A stretch of 64,000 bases of DNA. It comes from Oscarella lobularis. Taxonomy: Eukaryota; Porifera; Homoscleromorpha; Homosclerophorida; Oscarellidae. Both the position numbers and the translations under genes were made by a program. The stretch's first letter is position 1, and every line of letters starts with the position of its first letter. The stretch covers positions 1-64,000 of the forward strand of contig NC_089186.1 in the NCBI RefSeq assembly GCF_947507565.1. The letters run 5' to 3'. Of this stretch, positions 25,701-39,030 are shown one piece after another. Below the pieces are notes generated by a model. It was not told the DNA's origin. It searched no databases and saw only the letters and a program-made list of their open reading frames with translations.

Positions 25701-28700
25701 AAGATGAAGTTTAGGGCCTAAATTTTGATTCTAAGGACCTGAAGATAAAGTTGAGGGCCTAAACTCTGATTCTAAGGCCCTGAAGATAAAGTTGAGGGCC
25801 TAGACTTTGATTCTAAGGCCCTGAAGATATGGTTGAAGGCCTAAACTTTGATTCTAAGGCCCTGAAGAGAAATTTGAAGGCCCAAACTTTGATTCTAAGA
25901 GTCTGAAGTTAAAGTTCAGGGCCAAAACTCTGATTCTAAGGACCTGAAGATAAAGTTGAGGGCCTAGACTTTGATTCTAAGGACCTGAAGATAAAGTTGA
26001 TGGCCTAAACTTTGATTCTAAGAGCCTGAAGATAAAGTTGAGGGCCTAAACTTTTATTCTAAGGGCCTGAAGATAAAGTTGAGGGCCTAAACTTTGATTC
26101 TAAGGCCCTGAAGATAAAGTTGAACGCCTAAACTTTGATTCTAAGGGTCTGAAGTTAAAGTTCAGGGCCAAAACTATGATTCTAAGGACCTGAAGATAAA
26201 GTTGAGGGCCTAGACTTTGATTCTAAGGACCTGAAGATAAAGTTGATGGCCTAAACTTTGATTCTAAGAGCCTGAAGATAAAGTGGAGGGCCTAAACTTT
26301 TATTCTAAGGACCTGAAGATAAAGTTGATGGCCTAAAGTTTGATTCTAAGAGCCTGAAGATAAAGTTGAGGGCGTAAACTCCGATTCTAAGGACCTGAAG
26401 ATAAAGTTGAGAGACTAAACTTTGATTCTAAGGACCTGAAGATAAAGTTGAGCGCCTAAACTTTGATTCTAGGGACCTGAAGATGAAGTTGAGGGCCTAA
26501 ATTTTGATTCTAAGGACCTGAAGATAAAGTTGAGGGCCTAAACTCTGATTCTAAGGCACTGAAGATAAAGTTGAGGGCCTAGACTTTGATTCTAAGGCTC
26601 TGAAGATAAAGTTGAAGGCCTAAACTTTGATTCTAAGGGTCTGAAGTTAAAGTTCAGGGCCAAAACTCTGATTCTAAGGACCTGAAGATAAAGTTGAGGG
26701 CCTAGACTTTGATTCTAAGGACCTGAAGATAAAGTTGATGGCCTAAACTTTGATTCTAAGAGCCTGAAGATAAAGTTGAGGGCCTAAACTTTTATTCTAA
26801 GGGCCTGAAGATAAAGTTGATGGCCTAAACTTTGATTCTAAGAGCCTGAAGATAAAGTTGAGGGCCTAAACTCCGATTCTAAGGACCTGAAGATGAAGTT
26901 GAGAGACTAAACTTTGATTCTAAGGACCTGAAGATAAAGTTGAGGGCCTAAACTCTGATTCTAAGGCCCTGAAGATAAACTTGAGGGCCTAGACTTTGAT
27001 TCTAAGGACCTGAAGATAAAGTTGATGGCCTAAACTTTGATTCTAAGAGCCTGAAGATAAAGTTAAGGGCCTAAACTTTTATTCTAAGGGCCTGAAGATA
27101 AAGTTGATGGCCTAAACTTTGATTCTAAGAGCCTGAAGATAAAGTTGAGGGCCTAAACTCCGATTCTAAGGACCTGAAGATAAAGTTGAGAGACTAAACC
27201 TTGATTCTAAGGACCTGAAGATGAAGTTGAGGGCCTAAACTTTGATTCTAGGGACCTGAAGATGAAGTTGAGGGCCTAAATTTTGATTCTAAGGACCTGA
27301 AGATAAAGTTGAGGGCCTAAACTCTGATTCTAAGGCCCTGAAGATAAAGTTGAGGGCCTAGACTTTGATTCCAAGCCCTGAAGATAAAGTTGAGGGCCTA
27401 GACTTTGAATCTAAGGACCTGAAGATAAAGTTGAGGGCCTAAACTCTGATTCTAAGGCCCTGAAGATAAACTTGAGGGCCTAGACTTTGATTCTAAGGCC
27501 CTGAAGATAAAGTTGAAGGCCAAAACTTTGATTCTAAGGCCCTGAAGAGAAATTTGAAGGCCCAAACTTTGATTCTAAGGGTCTGAAGTCAAAGTTCAGA
27601 GGCAAAACTCTGATTCTAAGGACCTGAAGATAAAGTTGAGGGCCTAGACTTTGATTCTAAGGACCTGAAGATAAAGTTGATGGCCTAAACTTTGATTCTA
27701 AGAGCCTGAAGATAAAGTTGAGGGCCTAAACTTTGATTCTAGGGACCTGAAGATGAAGTTGAGGGCCTAAACTTTGATTCTAAGGACCTGAAGATAAAGT
27801 TGAGGGCCTAAACTCTGATTCTAAGGCCCTGAAGATAAAGTTGAGGGCCTAGACCTTGATTCTAAGGACCTGAAGATAAAGTTGAGGGCCTAAACTCTGA
27901 TTCTAAGGCCCTGAAGATAAAGTTGAGGGCCTAAATTTTGATTCTAAGGACCTGAAGATAAAGTTGAGGGCCTAAACTTTGATTCTAAGGCCCTGAAGAT
28001 AAAGTTGAACGCTTAAAATTTGATTCTAAGGACCTGAAGATAAAGTTGAGAGACTAAACTTTGATTCTAAGGACCTGAAGATGAAGTTGAGGGCCTAAAC
28101 TTTGATTCTAAGGACCTGAAGATAAAGTTGAGGGCCTAAACTCTGATTCTAAGGCCCTGAAAATAAAGTTGAGGGCCTAGACCTTGATTCTAAGGACCTG
28201 AAGATAAAGTTGAGGGCCTAAACTCTGATTCTAAGGCCCTGAAGATAAAGTTGAGGGCCTAAATTTTGATTCTAAGGACCTGAAGATAAAGTTGAGGGCC
28301 TAGAATTTGATTCTAAGGATCTGAAGATAAAGTCGAAGGCCTAAACTTTGATTCTAAGGCCCTGAAGAGAAATTTGAAGGCCCAAACTTTGATTCTAAGT
28401 GTCTGAAGTTAAAGTTCAGAGCCAAAACTCTGATTCTAAGGACCTGAAGATAAAGTTGAGGGCCTAGACTTTGATTCTAAGGACCTGAAGATAAAGTTGA
28501 TGGCCTAAACTTTGATTCTAAGAGCCTGAAGATAAAGTTGAGGGCCTAAACTTTTATTCTAAGGGCCTGAAGATAAAGTTGAGGGCCTAGACCTTGATTC
28601 TAAGGACCTGAAGATAAAGTTGAGGGCCTAAACTCTGATTCTAAGGCCCTGAAGATAAAGTTGAGGGCCTAAACTCTAATTCTAAGGCCCTGAAGATAAA

Positions 28701-31660
28701 GTTGAAGGCCCAAACATTGATTCTAAGGACCTGAAGATAAAGTTGAGAGACTAAACTTTGATTCTAAGGCCCTTAAGATAAAGTTGAACGCCTAAACTTT
28801 GATTCTAAGGGCCTGAAGATAAAGTTGAGGGCCTAAACTCCGATTCTAAGGACCTGAAGATAAAGTTGAGAGACTAAACTTTGATTCTAAGGACCTGAAG
28901 ATAAAGTTGAGGGCCTAAACTCCGATTCTAAGGACCTGAAGATAAAGTTGAGGGCCTAAACTTTGATTCTAGGGACCTGAAGATGAAGTTGAGGGCCTAA
29001 ATTTTGATTCTAAGGACCTGAAGATAAAGTTGAGGGCCTAAACTCTGATTCTAAGGCCCTGAAGATAAAGTTGAGGGCCTAGACTTTGATTCCAAGCCCT
29101 GAAGATAAAGTTGAGGGCCTAGACTTTGAATCTAAGGACCTGAAGATAAAGTTGAGGGCCTAAACTCTGATTCTAAGGCCCTGAAGATAAACTTGAGGGC
29201 CTAGACTTTGATTCTAAGGCCCTGAAGATAAAGTTGAAGGCCAAAACTTTGATTCTAAGGCCCTGAAGAGAAATTTGAAGGCCCAAACTTTTATTCTAAG
29301 GGTCTGAAGTCAAAGTTCAGAGGCAAAACTCTGATTCTAAGGACCTGAAGATAAAGTTGAGGGCCTAGACTTTGATTCTAAGGACCTGAAGATAAAGTTG
29401 ATGGCCTAAACTTTGATTCTAAGAGCCTGAAGATAAAGTTGAGGGCCTAAACTTTGATTCTAGGGACCTGAAGATGAAGTTGAGGGCCTAAACTTTGATT
29501 CTAAGGACCTGAAGATAAAGTTGAGGGCCTAAACTCTGATTCTAAGGCCCTGAAGATAAAGTTGAGGGCCTAGACCTTGATTCTAAGGACCTGAAGATAA
29601 AGTTGAGGGCCTAAACTCTGATTCTAAGGCCCTGAAGATAAAGTTGAGGGCCTAAATTTTGATTCTAAGGACCTGAAGATAAAGTTGAGGGCCTAAACTT
29701 TGATTCTAAGGCCCTGAAGATAAAGTTGAACGCCTAAAATTTGATTCTAAGGACCTGAAGATAAAGTTCAGAGACTAAACTTTGATTCTAAGGACCTGAA
29801 GATGAAGTTGAGGGCCTAAACTTTGATTCTAAGGACCTGAAGATAAAGTTGAGGGCCTAAACTCTGATTCTAAGGCCCTGAAGATAAAGTTGAGGGCCTA
29901 GACCTTGATTCTAAAGACCTGAAGATAAAGTTGAGGGCCTAAACTCTGATTCTAAGGCCCTGAAGATAAAGTTGAGGGCCTAAATTTTGATTCTAAGGAC
30001 CTGAAGATAAAGTTGAGGGCCTAGAATTTGATTCTAAGGATCTGAAGATAAAGTCGAAGGCCTAAACTTTGATTCTAAGGCCCTGAAGAGAAATTTGAAG
30101 GCCCAAACTTTGATTCTAAGTGTCTGAAGTTAAAGTTCAGAGCCAAAACTCTGATTCTAAGGACCTGAAGATAAAGTTGAGGGCCTAGACTTTGATTCTA
30201 AGGACCTGAAGATAAAGTTGATGGCCTAAACTTTGATTCTAAGAGCCTGAAGATAAAGTTGAGGGCCTAAACTTTTATTCTAAGGGCCTGAAGATAAAGT
30301 TGAGGGCCTAGACCTTGATTCTAAGGACCTGAAGATAAAGTTGAGGGCCTAAACTCTGATTCTAAGGCCCTGAAGATAAAGTTGAGGGCCTAAACTCTAA
30401 TTCTAAGGCCCTGAAGATAAAGTTGAAGGCCCAAACATTGATTCTAAGGACCTGAAGATAAAGTTGAGGGCCTAAACTTTGATTCTAAGGACCTGAAGAT
30501 AAAGTTGAGAGACTAAACTTTGATTCTAAGGCCCTTAAGATAAAGTTGAACGCCTAAACTTTGATTCTAAGGGCCTGAAGATAAAGTTGAGGGCCTAAAC
30601 TCCGATTCTAAGGACCTGAAGATAAAGTTGAGAGACTAAACTTTGATTCTAAGGACCTGAAGATAAAGTTGAGGGCCTAAACTCCGATTCTAAGGACCTC
30701 AAGATAAAGTTGAGAGACTAAACTTTGATTCTAAGGACCTGAAGATAAAGTTGAGGGCCTAAACTCCGATTCTAAGGACCTGAAGATAAAGTTGAGAGAC
30801 TAAACTTTTATTCTAAGGGCCTGAAGATAAAGTTGAGGGCCTAGACTTTGATTCTAAGGGCCTGAAGATAAAGTTGAGGGCCTAAACTCTGATTCTAAGG
30901 CCCTGAAGATAAACTTGAGGGACGAGACTTTGATTCTAAGGCCCTGAAGATAAAGTTGAAGGCCAAAACTTTGATTCTAAGGCGATGAAGAGAAATTTGA
31001 ACGCCCAAACTTTGATTCTAAGGGTCTGAAGTTAAAGTTCAGAGCCAAAACTCTGATTCTAAGGACCTGAAGATAAAGTTGAGGGCCTAGACTTTGATTC
31101 TAAGGACCTGAAGATAAAGTTGATGGCCTAAACTTTTATTCTAAGGGCCTGAAGATAAAGTTGAGGGCCTAGACTTTGATTCTAAGGGCCTGAAGATAAA
31201 GTTGAGGGCCTAAACTCTGATTCTAAGGACCTGAAGATAAAGTTGAGGGCCTAAACTTTGATTCTAGGGACCTGAAGATAAAGTTGAGGGCCTAAACTTT
31301 GATTCCAAGGACCTGAAGATAAGATGAGGGCCTAAAAATTAATTCTAAGGCCCTGAAGATAAAGTTGAGGGCATAAACTTCGATTCTAAGTCCCTGAAGA
31401 TAAAGATGAGGGCCTAAACTTTGATTCTAAGGCCCTGAAGATAAAGTTGAGGGCATAAACTTCGATTTTAAGGTTCTGAAGATAAAGATGAGGGCCTAAA
31501 CTTTGATTCTAAGGTCCTAAAGATAAAGTTAAGGGCTTAAACTTTGATTCTAAGGAGCTAAAGATAAAGTTGGGGGCCTAAACTCTGTTTCTAAGGCCCT
31601 GAAGATAAAGTTGAGGGCCTAAACTTCGATTCTAAGGCATTGAAGATAAAGTTGAGGGCC
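22736..31660. repeat. 41-bp satellite, block 4 (largest, about 8.9 kb)
   Basis: About 218 copies. Higher-order copies are evident: CCAAGCCCTGAAG at 27371 and 29092, and AAGTCGAAGGCC at about 28330 and 30051, are both 1721 bp apart, so a segment of at least 1.7 kb was tandemly duplicated recently. Confidence 0.97.
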
Positions 31661-34210
31661 CAACGGGTCTCTCCTGTAATAAATTACAGCGAAATTACAG
31701 GGGCTAGCCAACGGGTCTCTCCTGTAATAAACTACAGCGAAATTACAGGGGGTTAGCAAACGGGTCTCTCCTGTAATAAACTACAGCGAAATTACAGGAG
31801 GCTAGCCAAGGGTCTCTCCTGTAATAAACTACAGCGAAATTACAGGGGCTAGCCAACGGGTCTCTCCTGTAATAAATTACAGCGAATTTACAGGGGGTTA
31901 GTAAACGGATCTCTCCTGTAATAAATTACAGCGAAATTACAGGGGGTTAGCAAACGGGTCTCTCCTGTAATAAATTACAGCGAAATTACTGGGGCTAGCC
32001 AAAGGGTCTCTCCTGTAATAAATTACAGCGAATTTACAGGGGGTTAGTAAACGGGTATCTCCTGTAATAAATTACAGCGAATTTACCGCGGGTTAGCCAA
32101 CGGGTATCTCCTGTAATAAATTACAGCGAATTTACAGGGGGTTAGCCAACGGGTCTCTCCTGTAATAAATTACAGCGAATTAACAGGGGGTTAGCCAACG
32201 GGTCTCTCCTGTAATAAATTACAGCGAAATTACAGGGGGTTAGCCAACGGGTCTCTCCTGTAATAAACTACAGCGAAATTACAGGGGGTTAGCCAACGGG
32301 TATCTCCTGTAATAAATTACAGCGAATTAACAGGGGGTTAGCCAACGGGTATCTCCTGTAATAAATTACAGCGAAATTACAGGGGGTTAGCCAACGGGTC
32401 TCTCCTGTAATAAATTACAGCGAATTAACAGGGGGTTAGCCAACGGGTCTCTCCTGTAATAAATTACAGCGAAATTACAGGGGGTTAGCCAACGGGTCTC
32501 TCCTGTAATAAACTACAGCGAAATTACAGGGGCTAGCCAACGGGTCTCTCCTGTAATAAATTACAGCGAATTTACAGGGGGTTAGTAAACGGATCTCTCC
32601 TGTAATAAATTACAGCGAAATTACAGGGGGTTAGCAAACGGGTCTCTCCTGTAATAAATTACAGCGAAATTACTGGGGCTAGCCAAAGGGTCTCTCCTGT
32701 AATAAATTACAGCGAATTTACAGGGGGTTAGTAAACGGGTATCTCCTGTAATAAATTACAGCGAATTTACCGCGGGTTAGCCAACGGGTATCTCCTGTAA
32801 TAAATTACAGCGAATTTACAGGGGGTTAGCCAACGGGTCTCTCCTGTAATAAATTACAGCAAAATTACAGGAGGTTAGCCAACGGGTCTCTCCTGTAATA
32901 AATTACAGCGAAATTACAGGGGGGTAGCAAACAAGTCTCTTCTGTAATAAATTACAGCGAAATTACAGGGGGTTAGCCAACGGGTCTTTCCTGTAATAAA
33001 TTACAGCGAAATTACAGGGGCTAGCCAACGGGTCTCTCCTGCAATAAATTACAGCGAAGTTACAGGGGGCTAGCCAACGGGTCTCTCATGTAATAAATTA
33101 CAGCGAATTTACAGGAGCTAGCCAACGGGTCTCTATTGTAATAAATTACAGCAAAATTACAGGAGGTTAGCCAACGGGTCTCTCCTGTAATAAATTACAG
33201 CGAAATTACAGGGGGCTAGCCAACGGGTCTTTCCTGTAATAAATTACAGCGAAATTACAGGGGGTTAGCAAACAAGTCTCTCCTGTAATAAATTACAGCG
33301 AAATTACAGGGGCTAGCCAACGGGTCTCTCCTGCAATAAATTACAGCGAAGTTACAGGGGGCTAGCCAACGGGTCTCTCATGTAATAAATTACAGCGAAT
33401 TTACAGGGGGTTAGCCAACGGGTCTCTCCTGTAATAAATTACAGCGAAATTACAGGGGGTTAGCAAACGGGTATCTCCTGTAATAAATTACAGCGAATTT
33501 ACAGGGCGCTAGCCAACGGGTCTCTCCTGTAATAAACTACAGCGAAATTAAAGGGGGTTAGCCAACGGGTCTCTCCTGTAATAAATTACAGCGAAATTAC
33601 AGAGGCTAGCTAACGGGTATCTCCTGTAATAAATTACAGCGAATTTATAGGGGCTAGCCAATGGGTCTCTCCTGTAATAAACTACAGCGAAATTACAGGG
33701 GGTTAGTCAACGGGTCTCTCCTGGAATAAATTACAGCCAACTTACAGGGGGCTAGCCAACGGGTCTCTCCTGTAAAAAGTTACAGCCAAATTACAGGGGG
33801 CTAGCCAACGGGTCTCTCCTGGAATAAATTACAGCGAAATTACAGGGGCTAGACAACGGGTCTATCCTAATAATAAATTACAGCGAAATTACAGGGGGTT
33901 AGCCAACGGGTCTCTCCTGTAATAAATTACAGCAAAATTACAGGGGGTTAGCCAACGGGTCTCTCCTGTAATAAATTACAGCGAAATTACAGGGGCTAGC
34001 TAACGGGTCTCTACTGTAACAAATTACAGCGAAATTACAGGGGGTTAGCCAACGGGTATCTCCTGTAATAAATTACAGCGAAATTATAGGGGGTTAGCCA
34101 ACTGGTCTCTCCTGTAATAAATTACAGCGAAATTACAGGGGCTAGACAACGGGTCTCTCCTGTAATAAATTACAGCGAAATTACAGGGGGTTAGACAACG
34201 GGTCTCTCCT
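31661..34210. repeat. 48-bp satellite, block 5
   Basis: About 53 copies. The marker TTAGTAAACGGATCTCTCC occurs at 31898 and 32582, a 684-bp duplicated segment. The block ends in a GAATTC-rich region. Confidence 0.96.
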
Positions 34211-34395
34211 AATAATTCGAATTTGAAGGCGAATTTGAATTCGAAGGCGAATTCGAGTTTGAATTCGAAGGCGAATGCGAATGCGAATTCGAAGGCAAAT
34301 TCGAATTCGAAATCGAATGCAAATGCGAATTCAAAGGCGAATGCGAATTCAAAGGCGAATGCGAAGGCGAAGGCGAATGCGAATTCATTGAGAAT
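34211..34395. repeat. GAATTCGAAGGC simple repeat
   Basis: Degenerate 6/12-bp units of GAATTC, GAAGGC and GAATGC. EcoRI-type GAATTC palindromes recur throughout. Confidence 0.9.
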
Positions 34396-34612
34396 TCATG
34401 CAGCATTTATTCAGAATAAATGCAGCATTTATTCAGAATAAATGCAGCAAATATTCAGAATAAATGCAGAATTATTCAGAATAAATGCAGCATTATTCAG
34501 AATAAATGCAGCATTTTTTCAGAATAATTGCAGCATTTATTCTGAATAAATGCAGCATTGATTCAGAATAAATTCAGAATTATTCAGAATAAATGCGGCA
34601 TTTATTCAGAAT
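34396..34612. repeat. 22-bp palindromic AT-rich repeat
   Basis: About 10 copies in which arms GAATAAATGC and GCATTTATTC flank a single A, joined by AGAA. Related to 6691-6768. It ends where subtelomeric unit copy 4 begins. Confidence 0.92.
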
Positions 34613-34955
34613 AACGCCACGGAATGCAGCTAAACGCTTCGTAGCGTTCCGAACACATGATTCTGCGTCGAAACGAAACGATTCCAGAGCATTTCGCAGT
34701 GCGCGTCGCACCTTGGCCACACGACGCCTCGATTTCGATCGTTTCGCGCCATTGCGAAAGGTCGAACGGGTTCTAAACTACTCAAAACTCACCTCTTTCA
34801 CTCTTTTGACGTCGCTCAAGCTTCGAATCCCTCGTTTTGAGCCATTTTCCATTCATTCGTAACAAACGAGTCAAGCGCGCTAACGTACGCACGTGACTAT
34901 GGTGGATTATAGATGTGACGTCAAAACAAGTATTGAAAACAAAGATTTCACACTG
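34613..34955. repeat. Dispersed subtelomeric unit, copy 4
   Basis: Roughly 90% identical by eye to 2234-2580, starting at ACGCCACGGAATGC in both. It ends at AAGATTTCACACTGC, directly before the 20-bp satellite. Confidence 0.92.
34890..34923. promoter_or_regulatory. E-box plus CRE pair, copy 4
   Basis: CACGTGAC at 34890-34897 and TGACGTCA at 34916-34923, spacing 26 bp as in the other three copies. The TATATAAG of copy 1 is TATAGATG here. Confidence 0.55.
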
Positions 34956-37413
34956 CATTCAATTGAGAGAGTGTGCATTCAAATGAAAGCCTGTGCATCC
35001 AAATGAAAGCCTGTGCATTCAAATGAAAGCCTGTGCATTCAAATGAAAGCCTGTGCAATCAAATGAAAGCCTGTGCATTCAAATGAAAGCCTGTGCATTC
35101 AAATGAAAGCTTGTGTATTCAAATGAAAACCTGTGCATTCAAATGAAAGCCTGAGCATTCAAATGAAAGCCTGTGCATTCAAATGAAAGCCTGTGCATTC
35201 AAATGAAAGCCTGTGCATTCAAATGAAAGCCTGTGCATTCAAATGAAAGCCTGTGCAATCAAATGAAAGCCTGTGCATTCAAATGAAAGCCTGTGCATTC
35301 AAATGAAAACCTGAGCATTCAAATGAAAGCCTGTGCATTAAAATGAAAGCCTGTGCATTCAAAAGAAAGCCTGTGCATTCAAATGAGAGCCTGTGCACTT
35401 ACTTGAGGCCCTGTGGATTCAAATGAAAACATGTGCATTCAAATAAAAGACTGTGCATTCAAATGAAAGCATGTGCATTCAAATGAAAGCTTGTGTATTC
35501 AAATGAAAGCCTGTGCATTCAAATGAAAGCCTGAGCATTCAAATGAAAGCCTGTGCATTCAAATGAAAGCCTGTGCATTCAAATGAAAGCCTGTGCATTC
35601 AAATGAAAGCCTGTGCATTCAATTGAGAGCCTGTGCACTTACTTAAGGCCATGTGGATTCAAATGAAAACATGTGCATTCAAATAAAAGCCTGTGCATTC
35701 AAATGAAAGCATGTGCATTCAAATAAAAGCTTGTGTATTCAAATGAAAGCCTGTGCATTCAAATGAAAGCCTGTGCATTCAAATGAAAGCCTGTGCATTC
35801 AAATGTAAGCATGTGCATTCAAAAGAAAGCATGTGCATTCAAATGAAAGCGTCTGAATTCAATTGAGAGCCTGTGCACTCACTTGAGACCCTGTGCATTC
35901 AAATGAAAGCCTGTGCATTCAAATGAAAGCCTGTGCATTCAAATGAAAGCCTGTGCATTCAAATGAAAGCCTGTGAATTCAAATGAAAGCCTGTGCATTC
36001 AAATGTAAGCCTGTGCATTCAAATGAAAGCCTGTGCATTCAAATGAAAGCGTCTGAATTCAATTGAGAGCCTGTGCACTCACTTGAGACCCTGTGCATTC
36101 AAATGTAAGAATGTGCATTCCAATGAAAGCCCGTGCATTCAAATGAAAGCCTATGCATTCAAATGAAAGCCTGTGCATTCAAATGAAAGCATGTGCATTC
36201 AAATAAAAGCATGTGCATTCATATGAAAGGTTGTGCATTCAAATGAAAGCATGTGCAGTCAAATGAAAGCCTGTGCATTCAAATGAAAGCCTGTGCATTC
36301 AAATGATAGCTTGTGTATTCAAATGAAAGCTTGTGCAATCAAATGTAAGCCTGTGCATTCAAATGAAAGCATTCTTATTCAAATGTAAGCCTGTGCGTTC
36401 AAATGAAAGCCTGTGTATTCAAATGAAAGCCTGTGCATTCAAATGAAAGCATGTGCATTCAAATGAAAGCCTGTGCATTCAAATGAAAGAGTGTGCATTC
36501 AATTGAAAGCATGTGCATTAAAATGAAAGCCTGTACATTCAAATGAAAGCATGTACATTCAAATGAAAGCTTGTTTATTCAAATGAAAGCCAGTGCATTC
36601 AAATGAAAGTCTGTGCTTTCAAATGAAAGCCTTTACATTCAAATGAAAGCTTGTGCATTCAAATGAAAGCCTGTGCATTCAATTGAAAGCCTGTGCAGTT
36701 ACTTGAGGCCCTGTGGATTCAAATGAAAACATGTGCATTCAAATGAAAGCCTGTGCATTCAAATGAAAGCTTGTGTATTCAAATGAAAGCCTGTGCATTC
36801 AAATGAAAGCCTGTGCATTCAAATGAAAGCCTGTGCATTCAAATGAAAGCATGCGCATTCAAATGAAAGCATGTGCATTCAAATGAAAGCCTGTGCATTC
36901 AATTGAAAGCATGTGCATTCAAATGAAAGCCTGTGCATTCAAATGAAAGCCTGTGCATTCAAATGAAAGCATGTGCATTTAAATGAAAGCCTGTGCATTC
37001 AAACGAAAGCCTGTGCATTCAAATAAAAGCATGTGCATTCAAATGAAAGCCTGTTTAATCAAATGAAAGCCTGTGCATTCAAATGAAAGCATGTGCATTC
37101 AAATAAAAGCTTGTGTATTCAAATGAAAGCCTGTGCATTCAAATGAAAGCCTGTGCATTCAAATGAAAGCATGTGCATTCAAATGAAAGCCAGTGCATTC
37201 AAATGAAAGCTTGTGCATTCAAATGAAAGCATGTGCATTCAAATGAAAGCCTGTGCATTCAAATAAAAGCCTGTGAATTCAAATGAAAGCCTGTGCTTTC
37301 AAATGAAAGCCTGTGCATTCAATTGAAAGACTGTGCATTCAATAGAGAGCGTGTGCATTCAAATGAAAGCCTGTGCATTCAATTGAAAGCCTGTGCATTC
37401 AAATGAAAGCCTA
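34956..37413. repeat. 20-bp satellite, length-invariant
   Basis: About 122 copies of AAATGAAAGCCTGTGCATTC. The register never shifts: every third unit starts at the same position modulo 60 across the block, so there are substitutions but no visible insertions or deletions. CATT-CA-AATG is a short inverted repeat across each unit boundary. Some variant combinations (GTGCACTTACTTGAGGCC followed by GTGGATTC) recur at about 35393, 35633 and 36693, indicating multi-unit duplication. Confidence 0.97.
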
Positions 37414-39030
37414 CGAAGTGCGTGCTCATGCTACACGCTCTACGTTATATAAGAAACGAAGGGCAAGCTCATGCTACACGCTCTACCTTATAGAAGAAAC
37501 GAAGGGCCTGCTCATGCTACACGCTCTACATTATATAAGAAACGAAGGGCCTGCTCATGCTACACGCTCTACGTTATATAAGAAACGAAGGACCTGCTCA
37601 TGCTACACGCTCTACCTTATAGAAGAAACGAAGGGCAAGCCTATGCTACACGCTCTACCTTACATAAGAAACGAAGGGCAAGTACATGCTACACGCTCTA
37701 CCTTATATAAGAAAGGAAGGGCCTGCTCATGCTACACGCTCTACCTTATATAATAAACGAAGGGCAAGCTCATGCTACACGCTCTACCTTATATAAGAAA
37801 CGAAGGGCCTGCTCATGCTACACGCTCTACCATATATAAGAAACGAAGGGCCTGCTCATGCTACACGCTCTACTTTATAGAAGAAACGAAGGGCAAGCCC
37901 ATGCTACACGCTCTACCTTATAGAAGAAACGAAGAGCAAGCTCATGCTACACGCTTTACCTCATTTAAGAAACAAAGGACAAGCCAATGCTACACGCTCT
38001 ACCTTATATAAGAAAGGAAGGGCAAGCTCATGCTACACGCTCTACCTTATATAAGAAACGAAGGGCGTGCTCATGCTTCACGCTCTACCTTATAGAAGAA
38101 ACGAAGGGCAAGCCTATGATGCTACACGCTCTACCTTATATAAGAAACGAAGGGCAAGTAGATGCTACACGCTCTACCTTATATAAGAAAGGAAGGGCCT
38201 TCTCATGCTACACGCTCTACCTTATATAATAAACGAAGGGCAAGCTCATGCTACACGCTCTACCTTATATAAGAAACGAAGGTCAAGCTCATGCTACACG
38301 CTCTACCTTATATAAGAAACGAAGGGCCTGCTCATGCTACACGCTCTACCATATATAAGAAACGAAGGGCCTGCTCATGCTACACGTTCTACCTTATATA
38401 AGAAACGAAGGGCAAGCTCATGCTACACGCTCTACCTTATATAAGAAACGAAGGGCCTGCTCATGCTACACGCTCTACCATATATAAGAAACGAAGGGCC
38501 TGCTCATGCTACACGTTCTACCTTATATAAGAAACGAAGGGCAAGCTCATGCTACACGCTCTACCTTATATAAGAAAAGAAGGGCCTGCTCATGCTACCC
38601 GCTCTACCTTATAGAAGAAAGGAAGGGCCTGCTCAAGCTACACGCTCTACCTTATAGAAGAAACGAAGGGCAAGCTCATGCTACACGCCCTACCTTATAT
38701 AAGAAACGAAGGGCGTGCTCATGCTACACGATCTACCTTATATAAGAAACGAAGGGCGTGCTCATGCTACACGCTCTACATTATATAAGAAAGGAAGGGC
38801 CTGCTCATGCTACTCGCTCTACCTTATAGAAGAAACGAAGAGCAAGCTCATGCTACACGCTTTACCTTATATAAGAAAGGAAGGGCCTGCTCATGCTACA
38901 CGCTCTACCTTATAGAAGAAACGAAGAGCAAGCTCATGCTACACGCTTTACCTTATTTAAGAAACGAAGGGCAAGCTAATGCTACACGCTCTTCCTTATA
39001 TAAGAAAGGAAGGGAAGCTCATGCTACACG
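37414..39030. repeat. 43-bp satellite
   Basis: About 37 copies of a 43-bp monomer with CTCATGCTACACGCTCTAC, CTTATATAAG (a perfect 10-bp palindrome) and AAACGAAGGG. A segment of about 120 bp is duplicated near 38340 and 38460. Open frames of 60-126 codons follow from periodicity. Confidence 0.96.

Noticed and set aside
7646-34210. CRISPR array
   Set aside because: Units are directly tandem without unique spacers, and the context is a eukaryotic subtelomere.
7646-34210. 48-bp satellite as interstitial telomere (it contains GGGGTTAG)
   Set aside because: Only one partial telomere-like hexamer per monomer, mutated as often as other positions; similarity is probably coincidental.
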